A DNA stretch of 64,000 nucleotides. It comes from Advenella mandrilli. Its GTDB lineage: Bacteria > Pseudomonadota > Gammaproteobacteria > Burkholderiales > Burkholderiaceae_B. The translations under genes and the position numbers were made by a program. A model generated the notes under the pieces. The model did no database searches. It saw only the letters and a program-made list of their open reading frames with translations, and had not been told where the DNA came from. The DNA lies in the NCBI RefSeq assembly GCF_016595155.1, contig NZ_JAENGP010000012.1, positions 62,001 to 126,000 of the forward strand. Direction: 5' to 3'. Positions 1 to 8,425 of this stretch are shown here, piece by piece (position 1 is the first letter of the stretch; each line of letters opens with the position of its first letter).

Positions 1-515
1 GGAATGCGCGTATAGGAAAGATTTATGAAGGTGCCAACGGTATTCAGGCCATTGATTTGTTGCGCAGGAAGTTGCCAGACAACGATTGGCGGGCGTTTGA
101 TTATTTTTTTCAAACGATCCATACCTTTATAGGCCAATATTGTGTATCTGGGCAGGCCGACCAAGGTCTGCTTGGGCGTTTTGTTGCTGCGGTTACTTTA
201 TTGCAGAACACGGTGGAAGAAATCAGGCAGGAAAGTCAGCAAGGTGCGGGCGTCTTGCCACACTTGGCCGTTGCTTATGACCTTTTGCACGCTTTTGGTA
301 TTATTGTTGTCGCATGGAATTGGCTTGAAATCCATCAATTGCTTCAAGAGAAAGCGAATGCTGTTGAATTGACACCCTTTGAGAACAGGAAAGTTATACT
401 GGCTTGTTTTTGGGTTGAGTACGAGTTACCCTTGGTTCACGCATTATGCCAGCGAATCCAGCAGGGAACTCCCTCGGTTTTGAAACTGCCACCGGAAGCA
501 TTAGATGTCGAGTAA
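1..515 (+). CDS. Acyl-CoA dehydrogenase, C-terminal part (5' end outside window)
   Basis: The frame is open from base 3, and the first residues read NARIGKIYEGANGIQAIDLL. This is the end of the acyl-CoA dehydrogenase fold, with the RxxxxYEGxxxIQ motif that contacts FAD and the catalytic Glu region. About 150 further residues follow, as in the long acyl-CoA dehydrogenases of about 590 residues that carry an extra C-terminal helical domain. Such enzymes oxidise an acyl-CoA to the 2-enoyl-CoA. The ATG of the following MarR gene overlaps the stop by 11 bases, so the two are co-transcribed. The substrate cannot be told from this fragment. Confidence 0.8.
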   Translation, partial: NARIGKIYEGANGIQAIDLLRRKLPDNDWRAFDYFFQTIHTFIGQYCVSGQADQGLLGRFVAAVTLLQNTVEEIRQESQQGAGVLPHLAVAYDLLHAFGIIVVAWNWLEIHQLLQEKANAVELTPFENRKVILACFWVEYELPLVHALCQRIQQGTPSVLKLPPEALDVE

Positions 516-918
516 ACGCAGACCATTTTTTTACATTCATCAACTGGAACAACTTGTCAGGCTACAGTTGGAAAGCACTTTAAATCCCTTGGGGATCACG
601 GCAGGCCAGTATATGATACTAAGTCTGATTAGCCACCACGAGCCCATATCATCGGCTGAGTTATCACGACTCGTAAGGATTACCGCCCAATCGATGGGTG
701 AATTCATCAAATATCTGGAGAGTAAAGATTGGATTCTTCGAAGGGAAGATCCCTGTAATAAGCGTGTGTTGCTTATTGAGACGACGATCGAAGGCCGCGT
801 TTTGTTACGTCGTTGTGAACAGGAGGTGGGCAATTTGGAAAAAGAGTTTTTCAAATCAGTTCCTGCGCAGGAACTGGTGCTTTTTGAGGAAACTCTAAAG
901 AGGTTAAGTGCTGGATAA
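505..918 (+). CDS. MarR-family transcriptional regulator
   Basis: A 137-residue protein of usual MarR size. The winged helix-turn-helix covers about residues 35-100 (LNPLGITAGQYMILSLI, then SSAELSRLVRITAQSMGEFI, then the wing LRREDPCNKRVLLIE). MarR proteins bind DNA as dimers and usually release it when a small aromatic or CoA ligand binds. The start overlaps the upstream acyl-CoA dehydrogenase by 11 bases, a translationally coupled arrangement. Its targets are probably its own operon, and perhaps the gentisate-type operon downstream; that is inference. Confidence 0.85.
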   Translation: MSSKRRPFFYIHQLEQLVRLQLESTLNPLGITAGQYMILSLISHHEPISSAELSRLVRITAQSMGEFIKYLESKDWILRREDPCNKRVLLIETTIEGRVLLRRCEQEVGNLEKEFFKSVPAQELVLFEETLKRLSAG

Positions 919-968
919 CGTTAAATTGTCAAGTGGATCACTGTTGTTAGTCATTAATGAAAATGGTG

Positions 969-991
969 ATATTGCATTTGGATAGCAATAT
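969..991. promoter_or_regulatory. Dyad upstream of the IclR gene, candidate operator
   Basis: ATATTGC at 969-975 and GCAATAT at 985-991 form a perfect 7-bp inverted repeat with a 9-base spacer. It lies about 60 bases before the IclR start, where an autoregulatory site would be expected. No experimental support. Confidence 0.35.
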
Positions 992-1052
992 TCAGTGATA
1001 GGCCAGCCAGAATGGGTTTAAATGAGTTTTTACTGGGTTACGAACGGGTTTT

Positions 1053-1775
1053 ATGTCTAAAAAATCATCAACTTTATCAATAGCTGACAAAAATCCATCT
1101 GCAGGAGGTGTTGCCGCTGTTGACAGGGCATTGTCCTTATTGGTTTCTTTCAATAAAGATGATGAGTACTTGTCTTTGATGGAGCTTGCCAATCGTACTA
1201 ACATGTACAAAAGTACCATTTTAAGGCTTCTGGCTTCTCTTGAGCATTATGGCCTGGTTCGCCGAACAGAAGAGGGGCGGTATGGGCTTGGGGAGACGGT
1301 TGCTCAATTATATGGTGTTTATAATGCTTCATTTTCTCAGGCTGAAGTTATTGTCCCCGTGCTTAAAGCATTAGTGGAAAAAACAAAAGAAAGTGCTTCG
1401 TACCATGTCATTAGTGGCAAGGGACGATTATGTTTACACCGTATTAATTCGCCACTCCCCATCAGCTATCAAACAAGCGTTGGTGATATTTTGCCCCTGG
1501 ACAAAGGGTCTGGAGGACGTGTTCTTCAGGCCTTTAATGGTGCGGTGGGCGAGATTTATGATCAAATCCGTCAAGAAGGTGTGATTGTAATGGATGGAGA
1601 CAGAATCCCGGATTTGGCAGGTGTATCAGCCGCGGTTTTTAATGCTCACAATGAACTTGTGGGGGCAATCACATTAACGATGCCCTCCAGCAGGTTGGTG
1701 CCATCTTTTAAAGAAGATGTTTTGGAAGCGGCTCTTTCTTTAAGTCGAAAACTGGGTTATGTAAAAAATAAATAA
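1053..1775 (+). CDS. IclR-family transcriptional regulator
   Basis: A 240-residue protein with the IclR layout. The N-terminal winged helix-turn-helix spans about residues 22-85 (AAVDRALSLLVSFN, LSLMELANRTNMYKSTILRL, YGLVRRTEEGRYGLG). The C-terminal effector domain has the DKGSGGRVLQAF helix and the closing VGAITLTMPSSR strand. IclR proteins regulate catabolic operons in response to a pathway metabolite. It sits just before the gentisate-type operon, on the same strand but separated from it by a terminator, so it is probably that operon's regulator. The twin palindromes at 1976-2012 are the likely binding sites. Confidence 0.88.
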   Translation: MSKKSSTLSIADKNPSAGGVAAVDRALSLLVSFNKDDEYLSLMELANRTNMYKSTILRLLASLEHYGLVRRTEEGRYGLGETVAQLYGVYNASFSQAEVIVPVLKALVEKTKESASYHVISGKGRLCLHRINSPLPISYQTSVGDILPLDKGSGGRVLQAFNGAVGEIYDQIRQEGVIVMDGDRIPDLAGVSAAVFNAHNELVGAITLTMPSSRLVPSFKEDVLEAALSLSRKLGYVKNK

Positions 1776-1901
1776 ATTATTTTCATCCAAAGGTGACTCA
1801 GCCGTTAACCGGGGTGTTCCTATGGGCAAGCGGGGTCTTTGCCTTTTTTAGGATTTTTTAAGTTCAGGGATTTCCGCAAGTTGAAAAAGCAACAAGATAT
1901 T

Positions 1902-1926
1902 GCCAGACAAAAGTCTGGCTTTTTTT
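1902..1926 (+). terminator. Rho-independent terminator after the IclR gene
   Basis: GCCAGAC, loop AAAA, GTCTGGC, then seven T. It separates the IclR transcript from the operon that begins at 2058. A weaker hairpin with a T run lies at 1825-1849. Confidence 0.85.
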
Positions 1927-1948
1927 GGGCTAAATAAATCTTAAATTG

Positions 1949-1977
1949 TTGACTTTAAGGTGAAAAAAATATAAAAT
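1949..1977 (+). promoter_or_regulatory. Promoter of the gentisate-type operon
   Basis: TTGACT at 1949-1954 and TAAAAT at 1972-1977 with a 17-base spacer match a sigma-70 promoter. The -10 box runs directly into the first of two palindromes, which suits repression by a bound regulator. Confidence 0.5.
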
Positions 1978-2012
1978 TCTATTAGGTAGAATAAGATTCT
2001 GTTAGATAGAAC
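1976..2012. promoter_or_regulatory. Twin operator palindromes
   Basis: ATTCTATTAGGTAGAAT at 1976-1992 has perfect 6-bp arms. ATTCTGTTAGATAGAAC at 1996-2012 is a near copy. Their starts are 20 bases apart, about two helical turns, so two dimers could bind on the same face. They lie between the -10 box and the first gene. Confidence 0.6.
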
Positions 2013-2057
2013 TAGTTTTGATTTAATTAAAAATATTGATTTTTTAGGAGTTGGGCA

Positions 2058-2948
2058 ATGAAGTTGGCTAGATTTAATGAGGGGCGTGTTGGTCTTGTTC
2101 TTGGTAATGAAGTGGCTGACCTGACCAATGTCCTGGAGGTGGATACGACAGAGTGGCCGCCCATGGGCTTGTTGCGAGTAATCGCAAATATTGAAACTTA
2201 CCGGCCGGTTATCGAAGAGGCGCTTAAAAATGCCCGGCGATACAACCTTGACGACATTAAACTGGTCACGCCAATTCCTTGGCCAAATAAAGTGATTGCT
2301 TTTCCTGTTAATTACCATGACCACGGTCAGGAAATGCAGGCTGATTATCGTGCGACCCATCAAGGGTTTTTCTTAAAACCCAATTCTTCGCTTTCTGGCG
2401 CCGGAGAGCCTGTTGTGCTTCCAAATGTGAACGATAGAGAGGTGCATCACGAGTGCGAGTTGGGCATCGTTATTGGCAAGGGCGGAAAGGATATTCCTGC
2501 TGAAAACTGGAAAGACCATATTTTTGGCTATACATGCTTGTTGGATATGGTTGTTCGGGGGCGCGAAGAGCGTGTAGCACGAAAAGCCTATGATACTTTT
2601 TGTCCCGTTGGTCCATGGGTGACAACCGCCGATGAGGTAAGTGATCCATGTAATCTTGAAATGAAGTTATGGGTGAATGGTGAGTTACGCCAGCATGCCA
2701 ATACACGGGATCTGGTTTTAGATATTCCGGGCATGATTGAAATGGCATCCGCTGTGATGACCTTGTATCCAGGCGATATCATTGCAACAGGTACCCCGGC
2801 AGGTGTAGGTCAGGTCAAAGACGGGGACACAATACGTATTGCCATTGATGACTTGGGGGAGATGAATATACCCGTGATACAAGGCGAGGGTGGTCGTACC
2901 TTTATTTTTGAAAAAGATTACACACCAAATATTATCAAGCAGAGGTAA
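2058..2948 (+). CDS. Fumarylacetoacetate-hydrolase-family hydrolase (acylpyruvate or maleylpyruvate hydrolase type)
   Basis: A 296-residue FAH-fold protein. The metal-binding ExE is visible in HHECELGIVIGK (about residues 130-140) and is followed by YTCLLDMVVRG, which replaces the usual NDVTARD. KAYDTFCPVGPWV and GTPAGVG near the C-terminus complete the active site. The family hydrolyses C-C bonds of ring-cleavage products such as fumarylpyruvate or maleylpyruvate, giving a dicarboxylate plus pyruvate. TTAGGAG stands 8 bases before the ATG. It is the first gene of the operon, and the next ATG follows two bases after its stop. No glutathione-dependent isomerase is present, so direct hydrolysis of the cis product is possible. 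Confidence 0.8.
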   Translation: MKLARFNEGRVGLVLGNEVADLTNVLEVDTTEWPPMGLLRVIANIETYRPVIEEALKNARRYNLDDIKLVTPIPWPNKVIAFPVNYHDHGQEMQADYRATHQGFFLKPNSSLSGAGEPVVLPNVNDREVHHECELGIVIGKGGKDIPAENWKDHIFGYTCLLDMVVRGREERVARKAYDTFCPVGPWVTTADEVSDPCNLEMKLWVNGELRQHANTRDLVLDIPGMIEMASAVMTLYPGDIIATGTPAGVGQVKDGDTIRIAIDDLGEMNIPVIQGEGGRTFIFEKDYTPNIIKQR

Positions 2949-2950
2949 TC

Positions 2951-3895
2951 ATGAGCAAACAGATAAACACGTTAGAAAAACTTTATGACGCATTTGATGG
3001 GCTAAGCGTAGAAGGGGGGTGGCATCGCCGCACGCCAGCTTTATGGCCAGAGCCCAGGAAAACCATGCATCCTTTTATGTGGACTTACGATTCCGTGAAG
3101 CCCATTCTTGATGCAGCAGGTGATTTGGTGAGTACAGAGTTTGCAGAACGACGCAACTTGACCATGACCAATCCTCTGGAAGGCAATATTTATTCTACCG
3201 TCCGGACCATGGTTGCGGCTTATCAAATGATCAAGCCGGGCGAGACCGCAGCGTCGCATAGACATACCCCCAATGCACTCAGGATTATCCTGGAGGGTCA
3301 TGGCAGCTATACAACGGTAGAGGGAACGCGTGTTGAAATGCGCCCCGGTGATGTTCTGCTTACACCCAGCATGATGTGGCACTCGCATGAGAACGTTGGG
3401 AATGAAGATTGTTATTGGGTTGATATTCTGGATGTGCCACTGGTTCATTTGCTTGAACCCATGTTTTTTGAGCGTCACCCAAACCGTGTCGAGAACGAGT
3501 TTGTTAATGCAGAAGAGTCCCCTATTGCATTTCGCTGGGAAGATACCTTGAAAAACCTTGAGGCGGTTAGCGAAAGTGGGAACCCGATGGCAGAGCGTGA
3601 AGTGCAGCTAGGCAATCCGGCGATGCTGACGATTGCGCTATTTGTGCAGCAGTTTGGAGCAGGGTTTACCTCTGCCCGGAAACGGACAACCGCCAATCAG
3701 ATTTTCACTGTTCTTGAAGGATCAGGAAAAACCTATGTGGATGACCAGGTTTTCGAGTGGAAAAAAGGCGATGTCATTGCAGTGCCCGGCTGGAGGCCTT
3801 ACAAACATGAGGTGTTGGAGCCTTCTTATATGGTATGCGCAACGGATGCCCCACTTTATGCCGGCTTAAATCTGTTGCGCGAAGAAATTAATTAA
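2951..3895 (+). CDS. Gentisate 1,2-dioxygenase-like bicupin
   Basis: A 314-residue two-cupin protein. The first cupin (about residues 85-165) has the iron-ligand pattern HRHTPNALRIILEG, with a later His in MMWHSHENVG. The second (about 225-300) retains the fold (NQIFTVLEGSG, GDVIAVPGW) but not a full metal site, as in gentisate 1,2-dioxygenases. These non-haem iron enzymes open a 2,5-dihydroxybenzoate ring. It is somewhat shorter than the usual 340-350 residues. Its place between an FAH hydrolase and a flavin ring hydroxylase supports the call. The substrate may be a substituted gentisate or 1-hydroxy-2-naphthoate-like acid. Confidence 0.75.
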   Translation: MSKQINTLEKLYDAFDGLSVEGGWHRRTPALWPEPRKTMHPFMWTYDSVKPILDAAGDLVSTEFAERRNLTMTNPLEGNIYSTVRTMVAAYQMIKPGETAASHRHTPNALRIILEGHGSYTTVEGTRVEMRPGDVLLTPSMMWHSHENVGNEDCYWVDILDVPLVHLLEPMFFERHPNRVENEFVNAEESPIAFRWEDTLKNLEAVSESGNPMAEREVQLGNPAMLTIALFVQQFGAGFTSARKRTTANQIFTVLEGSGKTYVDDQVFEWKKGDVIAVPGWRPYKHEVLEPSYMVCATDAPLYAGLNLLREEIN

Positions 3896-3915
3896 ATGTT
3901 GATCTGGAGACATCA

Positions 3916-4887
3916 ATGAAAGTATATAAAAACGTATTAAGAAATATTGTTTTAAGTGTTTTGGCTTTAGGTACGTGTGCAGCGTATGGCGCAGAAACTT
4001 ATCCGCAAAGACCAATCAAAATTGTGGTGCCTTATCAACCGGGTAGTGCCGTGGATACCACCAGTCGAAAAATTGCCGATCAGTTGTCAAAACGTTTAAA
4101 CCAACCGGTTGTGGTTGAAAATAAAACGGGTGCTTTCGGGCTAATCGCCTTGAAAGCCCTTAGGGATGCCCCTGCCGATGGCTACACATTAATGGTAGAT
4201 ACGCCTGCCATGGCGATTAATCCAAGCGTTCGGAAAGTTGACTATGATCCCTATACCGATATTCAGCCGATTGCACAGTTAATGGCTTTGCCTTTTGTGG
4301 TGGGTATGAATCCGGCTATTCCGGCGAAAAACCTGGAAGAGTTTATCGCATATGGGAAAAAACATGAAGACAAAATGAATATTGCAGAGGGGGGTACGTC
4401 AACATTACTGGCCAGTTTGCTGTTTGGGATGGAAACAGAGGTCAAGATGCAAACTATTAGCTACAAAGGTGCAGCACCGGCTGTCCTGGCGGTGCTGCAG
4501 AATGAGTGCCAGGTGATCGCCATTGATTTGGCGAATCTTGCGCCACATATCAAGGCTGGAAAAATGATCGGGCTGTTGACGACAGGGGAAAAAAGATCGC
4601 CCATGTTGCCAGATGTTCCTACCGCTAAAGAGGTGGGGCTTGAGAATTTTAATGTTTCAACCTGGTTTGGGTTATTTGCCAGAAAAGGCACCCCTCAAGA
4701 GATTTTAGATAAATTGAATGCAGTGATTAGCGATACTTTTAATGATCCTGATTACAAAGAATATGTTGAAGCTCGCGGCGCGACGCTCAATCCTTATTCG
4801 GTTGAAGAGTTTACTGAATTCTTTAATAACGATGTAAAAACCTGGGCCAAAGTCGTTAAAGACTCTGGCGTAAAGTTTGAGCAGTAA
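3916..4887 (+). CDS. Tripartite tricarboxylate transporter substrate-binding protein (Bug/TctC)
   Basis: A 323-residue periplasmic receptor. An N-terminal signal peptide (about residues 1-25, cleaved near AYGAE) is followed by the Bug signature YPQRPIKIVVPYQPGS. Further marks are VVVENKTGA and LRDAPADGYTLMV. Bug proteins bind carboxylates for TctAB-type carriers or for signalling. No TctA or TctB gene is nearby, so this is an orphan receptor, as is common in Burkholderiales. Its position inside the catabolic operon suggests that it binds the operon's aromatic acid or an intermediate. Confidence 0.88.
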   Translation: MKVYKNVLRNIVLSVLALGTCAAYGAETYPQRPIKIVVPYQPGSAVDTTSRKIADQLSKRLNQPVVVENKTGAFGLIALKALRDAPADGYTLMVDTPAMAINPSVRKVDYDPYTDIQPIAQLMALPFVVGMNPAIPAKNLEEFIAYGKKHEDKMNIAEGGTSTLLASLLFGMETEVKMQTISYKGAAPAVLAVLQNECQVIAIDLANLAPHIKAGKMIGLLTTGEKRSPMLPDVPTAKEVGLENFNVSTWFGLFARKGTPQEILDKLNAVISDTFNDPDYKEYVEARGATLNPYSVEEFTEFFNNDVKTWAKVVKDSGVKFEQ

Positions 4888-4914
4888 ACCGACTTCAGTT
4901 CATAGGACAAAATT

Positions 4915-6114
4915 ATGAAAAAAGATATAAAAGTAATTATTGCTGGTGGTGGCATTGGTGGTTTGTCGGCAGCATTGGCGTTATTGAGGCAAGGCTTTGA
5001 TGTGGAAGTTTATGAACAGGCCAAAGAACTCAGGGAAGTGGGTGCAGGGATCCAGATAAGTCCTAATGGCAGTCGTGCCCTGGATGCGCTGGGCATTTAT
5101 GAAAACGTTAAAGCAGACTCTTGTAATCCAGAAAAAAAAGAGTTTCGGTTGTGGAATACAGGAAAATCCTGGTTGCTTTTTGATCTTGGCGATGACGCCG
5201 TTGAAAAGTACGGTTATCCCTATTTAACGGTTTATCGTCCCGACTTGCTCAAAGCCCTGGTTGACGGCGTCGAGGCCATAAAACCAAACGCCATTCATCT
5301 TGACAGTAAAGTGCATTCTTTTTCCCAAGACAAGGATTCCATCAAGCTTAAACTTGAAAATGGTCAGGAAATAAGCGGCGACTTGCTGATTGGGGCAGAC
5401 GGGGTGCGCTCGGCCATTCGTAATCAATTGTGGGGGCCAACCAATCCTAATTTTTCGGGGATGGTTGCGTGGCGCGGTGTGATTCCAATGAAGAACTTGC
5501 CAGAACATTTGCAAAAAATGGTGGGCTCAACCTGGATTGGACCAGGAGGCCATGCCGTTAATTATCCCTTGCATAGGGGAGAAATAATGAACTTTGTTGG
5601 CACCATAGAACGTAAAGACTGGCAAGTTGAATCCTGGAGTACCCAAGGTACCGCAGAGGAATGCCTGAATGACTTCAAAGGCTGGCATGAAGATGTGCAA
5701 ACCATGATTCGCTTATCACCTCAGTTATTTAAATGGGCGCTTATGCAGCGTGATCCGATACCTCAATGGACGCAGGGAAGGGTGACATTGGTTGGCGATG
5801 CCGCACATGCCACGTTACCTTTCCTCGCACAGGGGGCTGTTCAGTCTATCGAAGATGGCGTGGTGCTGGCAAGATGTCTGGATAAGTATGTGCATGATTT
5901 GCCATTGGCATTTGAAAAATATGAAAGCGCCAGGATTGAGCGGACAAGCAAAATGGTGCGTGGTGCAACGGCCAATACAGGGCGTTTTCATAGCGCAGAG
6001 TTGGAAACTGAAGAGGGAGCTGAAGCCTATCTCCAACGTGAGTGGGGCAGTAATCCTATTGCTGACCGGTATGATTGGCTGTATCGCTACGATGTATTGA
6101 CAGCTGAAATTTAA
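4915..6114 (+). CDS. FAD-dependent aromatic ring hydroxylase (3-hydroxybenzoate 6-hydroxylase or salicylate hydroxylase type)
   Basis: A 399-residue class A flavoprotein monooxygenase. The FAD fingerprint GGGIGGLSAALALLRQGFDV is at about residues 11-30. The DG motif is in LLIGADGVRSAIR (about 161-173), and the second FAD motif is RVTLVGDAAHATLPFLAQGA (about 288-307). With NAD(P)H and O2 these enzymes hydroxylate a phenolic acid, here presumably to a 2,5-dihydroxy acid for the adjacent dioxygenase. The operon context favours a 6- or 5-hydroxylase over a decarboxylating salicylate 1-hydroxylase. Substrate not proven. Confidence 0.8.
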   Translation: MKKDIKVIIAGGGIGGLSAALALLRQGFDVEVYEQAKELREVGAGIQISPNGSRALDALGIYENVKADSCNPEKKEFRLWNTGKSWLLFDLGDDAVEKYGYPYLTVYRPDLLKALVDGVEAIKPNAIHLDSKVHSFSQDKDSIKLKLENGQEISGDLLIGADGVRSAIRNQLWGPTNPNFSGMVAWRGVIPMKNLPEHLQKMVGSTWIGPGGHAVNYPLHRGEIMNFVGTIERKDWQVESWSTQGTAEECLNDFKGWHEDVQTMIRLSPQLFKWALMQRDPIPQWTQGRVTLVGDAAHATLPFLAQGAVQSIEDGVVLARCLDKYVHDLPLAFEKYESARIERTSKMVRGATANTGRFHSAELETEEGAEAYLQREWGSNPIADRYDWLYRYDVLTAEI

Positions 6115-6144
6115 TCAACATTCACCGATATAAAAGAGGAATTC

Positions 6145-7071
6145 ATGTCAAATAATACTGGCGATAATGTGTTGATTAGTGAAGTAGGCCCAAGGGATGG
6201 ATTGCAGAGTATTAAGACCATTATGCCAACCGCATTCAAGCTTAAATGGATTTCGGCGCTTTATGATGCGGGAGTCAGGGAAATTGAAGTGGGTTCTTTT
6301 GTTCCCAGCAAGCTGTTGCCACAATTGGCTGATACAGCCGAAGTGGTGGCGCATGCATTACAGCATCCGGGTCTGACTGTGATGGCCCTAGTGCCGAACT
6401 TACGCGGCGCGGTCACGGCTTTTGAGGCGGGCGTGCATAAAATCACCTTGCCTATTTCTGCAAGTGTTGCACATTCTCAAGCCAATGTGCGCAAGACACC
6501 TGAGGAGATGATGGAAGAGGCAAAGCGAATTGTTGCCTATCGTGATGCCAATTTTCCGGCTATTAGCATAGAGGCGGGTATTTCAACCGCTTTTGGTTGC
6601 ACGCTCCAGGGCAAAGTGGATGAGGACGATGTTATTCGTCTTTCAGTCATGGCTGCTCAGGCCGGTATTGATGATATCGGGCTGTCCGATACCACTGGCT
6701 ATGCAAATCCCAAACAGGTACGCCGGTTATTTAGAAGGCTTTTTGATGAAGTTGGTGAGAAGGCCGGTGCGGCACATATGCATAATACCCGAGGTCTCGG
6801 GATTGCAAATTGCTTGGCTGCTTTTGAAGAGGGTGTCAGGACGTTTGATTCTTCTCAGGGCGGGTTGGGAGGGTGTCCGTATGCGCCAGGGGCTTCAGGA
6901 AATGTGGTTACCGAGGATCTGGTGTTTATGTTTGAGGCGATGAATGTAAAGACCCATATCAATTATGAAAAATTAATGCAGGCACGGGTTGCTTTGCAGG
7001 AAGGTTTGCCAAATGAGCCCATCTATGGAATGACCCCCGAGGCTGGCTTACCTAAAGGGTTCATTCAATAA
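6145..7071 (+). CDS. HMG-CoA-lyase-family enzyme (candidate citramalyl-CoA lyase)
   Basis: A 308-residue TIM-barrel lyase of the DRE-TIM superfamily. ISEVGPRDGLQS at about residues 10-21 holds the conserved Arg-Asp metal and catalytic pair. AAHMHNTRGLGIANCLAA (about 211-228) supplies metal-ligand histidines, and QGGLGGCPYAPGASGNV (about 246-262) holds the catalytic Cys loop of HMG-CoA lyases. The family splits 3-hydroxy-3-methyl acyl-CoAs; relatives act on citramalyl-CoA. With a class III CoA-transferase next door and no leucine-degradation genes, a branched C5 diacyl-CoA is a more likely substrate than HMG-CoA. That choice is inference. Confidence 0.82.
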   Translation: MSNNTGDNVLISEVGPRDGLQSIKTIMPTAFKLKWISALYDAGVREIEVGSFVPSKLLPQLADTAEVVAHALQHPGLTVMALVPNLRGAVTAFEAGVHKITLPISASVAHSQANVRKTPEEMMEEAKRIVAYRDANFPAISIEAGISTAFGCTLQGKVDEDDVIRLSVMAAQAGIDDIGLSDTTGYANPKQVRRLFRRLFDEVGEKAGAAHMHNTRGLGIANCLAAFEEGVRTFDSSQGGLGGCPYAPGASGNVVTEDLVFMFEAMNVKTHINYEKLMQARVALQEGLPNEPIYGMTPEAGLPKGFIQ

Positions 7072-7097
7072 CAATAATTAATAATACAGGAGCAATA

Positions 7098-8291
7098 ATG
7101 TCTGAAGATAAAAAACTGCCTTTGGAAGGTGTTAGGGTTGTTGAGTTTACCCACATGGTGATGGGGCCAACATGTGGAATGGTGCTGGCTGACTTGGGGG
7201 CTGAAGTCATTAAGATAGAGCCGGTTAAAGGTGATAGTACTAGACATTTAATGGGGTCGGGTGCGGGTTTTTTTCCACTTTTTAATCGAAATAAAAAAAG
7301 TATTGCTCTTGATTTGCAAAGTCCTCAGGGCATAGAGATCGCGTATAAATTGATCTCGACCGCTGATATTGTAAGTGAGAACTTCAAATCGGGCACTATG
7401 CAAAAACTTGGCCTGGATTATGCGTCTTTACGTCGTCAAAATGAAAATTTAATTTACGTGAGTCATAAAGGTTTTTTGCCTGGTCCCTATGCGCATCGCA
7501 CCGCTCTTGACGAAGTGGTGCAGATGATGGGGGGGCTTGCATATATGACAGGCCGTCCCGGGGATCCTTTAAGAGCGGGTACCAGTATTAATGACATTAT
7601 GGGCGGGTTATTTGGTGCAATAGGTGCCATGGCTGCTCTTATGCAGCGTACGCATACGGGTAAAGGAATGGAGGTTCAATCGGCACTGTTTGAAAATAAT
7701 GTGTTTTTGGTGGCTCAGCATATGATGCAATATGCGGTTACTGGAAATGCGGCAAAACCCATGCCAGACCGGATATCTGCATGGGGTATTTATGATGTTT
7801 TTACCTTGAAAGATAATGAGCAGGTATTTCTTGGTGTGGTCAGTGATACCCAGTGGGATCTTTTTTGTAATGCTTTTGGTTTTAAGGATTTGCGGGCTGA
7901 TGAACGCTTGAAATCCAATAATGCCCGAGTTCAGCAAAGGTCCTGGTTGATGCCTGCACTGCGTGAGAGATTGGCCGAGTTTAGTGCTAAAGAGATAACG
8001 GCTATTTTTGAAAAACAAGGTTTACCTTTTGCTCCTATTTCCAAACCACAGGATCTTTTCGATGATATTCATTTAAAAACAACGGGGGGGCTTGAGGTTA
8101 TGGAGTTGCCGAATGGTAAAGAAACAGCAGTGCCGCTTTTGCCTATTACATTGGAAGGTGAGCGTCTTCACATACGCACGGCCCCACCAAAAATAGGCCA
8201 GAACAGCGTAGAGTTATTAACCGAGCTAGGATATTCCGAGATGGAGACGAAACAGCTGTTTGAGAATAAAGTGGTTCAGGCTCTTGATTAG
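7098..8291 (+). CDS. Class III (CaiB/BaiF) CoA-transferase
   Basis: A 397-residue family III CoA-transferase. Near the N-terminus are LEGVRVVEFTHMVMGP and LADLGAEVIKIEPVKGD. The FPLFNRNKKSIALDL stretch follows, and the catalytic Asp region is RTALDEVVQMMGGLAYMTG (about residues 135-153). It transfers CoA between acids, commonly from succinyl-CoA. It is the last gene of the operon. Pairing with an HMG-CoA-lyase homologue matches the known succinyl-CoA:citramalate CoA-transferase plus citramalyl-CoA lyase arrangement. The acceptor acid is not shown by the sequence. Confidence 0.85.
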   Translation: MSEDKKLPLEGVRVVEFTHMVMGPTCGMVLADLGAEVIKIEPVKGDSTRHLMGSGAGFFPLFNRNKKSIALDLQSPQGIEIAYKLISTADIVSENFKSGTMQKLGLDYASLRRQNENLIYVSHKGFLPGPYAHRTALDEVVQMMGGLAYMTGRPGDPLRAGTSINDIMGGLFGAIGAMAALMQRTHTGKGMEVQSALFENNVFLVAQHMMQYAVTGNAAKPMPDRISAWGIYDVFTLKDNEQVFLGVVSDTQWDLFCNAFGFKDLRADERLKSNNARVQQRSWLMPALRERLAEFSAKEITAIFEKQGLPFAPISKPQDLFDDIHLKTTGGLEVMELPNGKETAVPLLPITLEGERLHIRTAPPKIGQNSVELLTELGYSEMETKQLFENKVVQALD

Positions 8292-8425
8292 GTATCCCAT
8301 CAGGCAGCGCGGCAATACACACCTGGTTTCGAGACTCGTATACTCGTTACCACGCTCCCGCCTGGAAACAAAAACGGTTTTAACGTTAAAATCAAAGCTT
8401 GCCTAACCATTTTGGAAGACCTGCC

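Noticed and set aside
6145-7071. Leucine-degradation HMG-CoA lyase
   Set aside because: No methylcrotonyl-CoA carboxylase, isovaleryl-CoA dehydrogenase or methylglutaconyl-CoA hydratase gene is nearby; the operon is aromatic. It is not excluded biochemically.
8300-8400. tRNA-like segment near TTTCGAGACTCG
   Set aside because: No acceptor or D stem could be built around it; it is part of a palindromic-repeat remnant.
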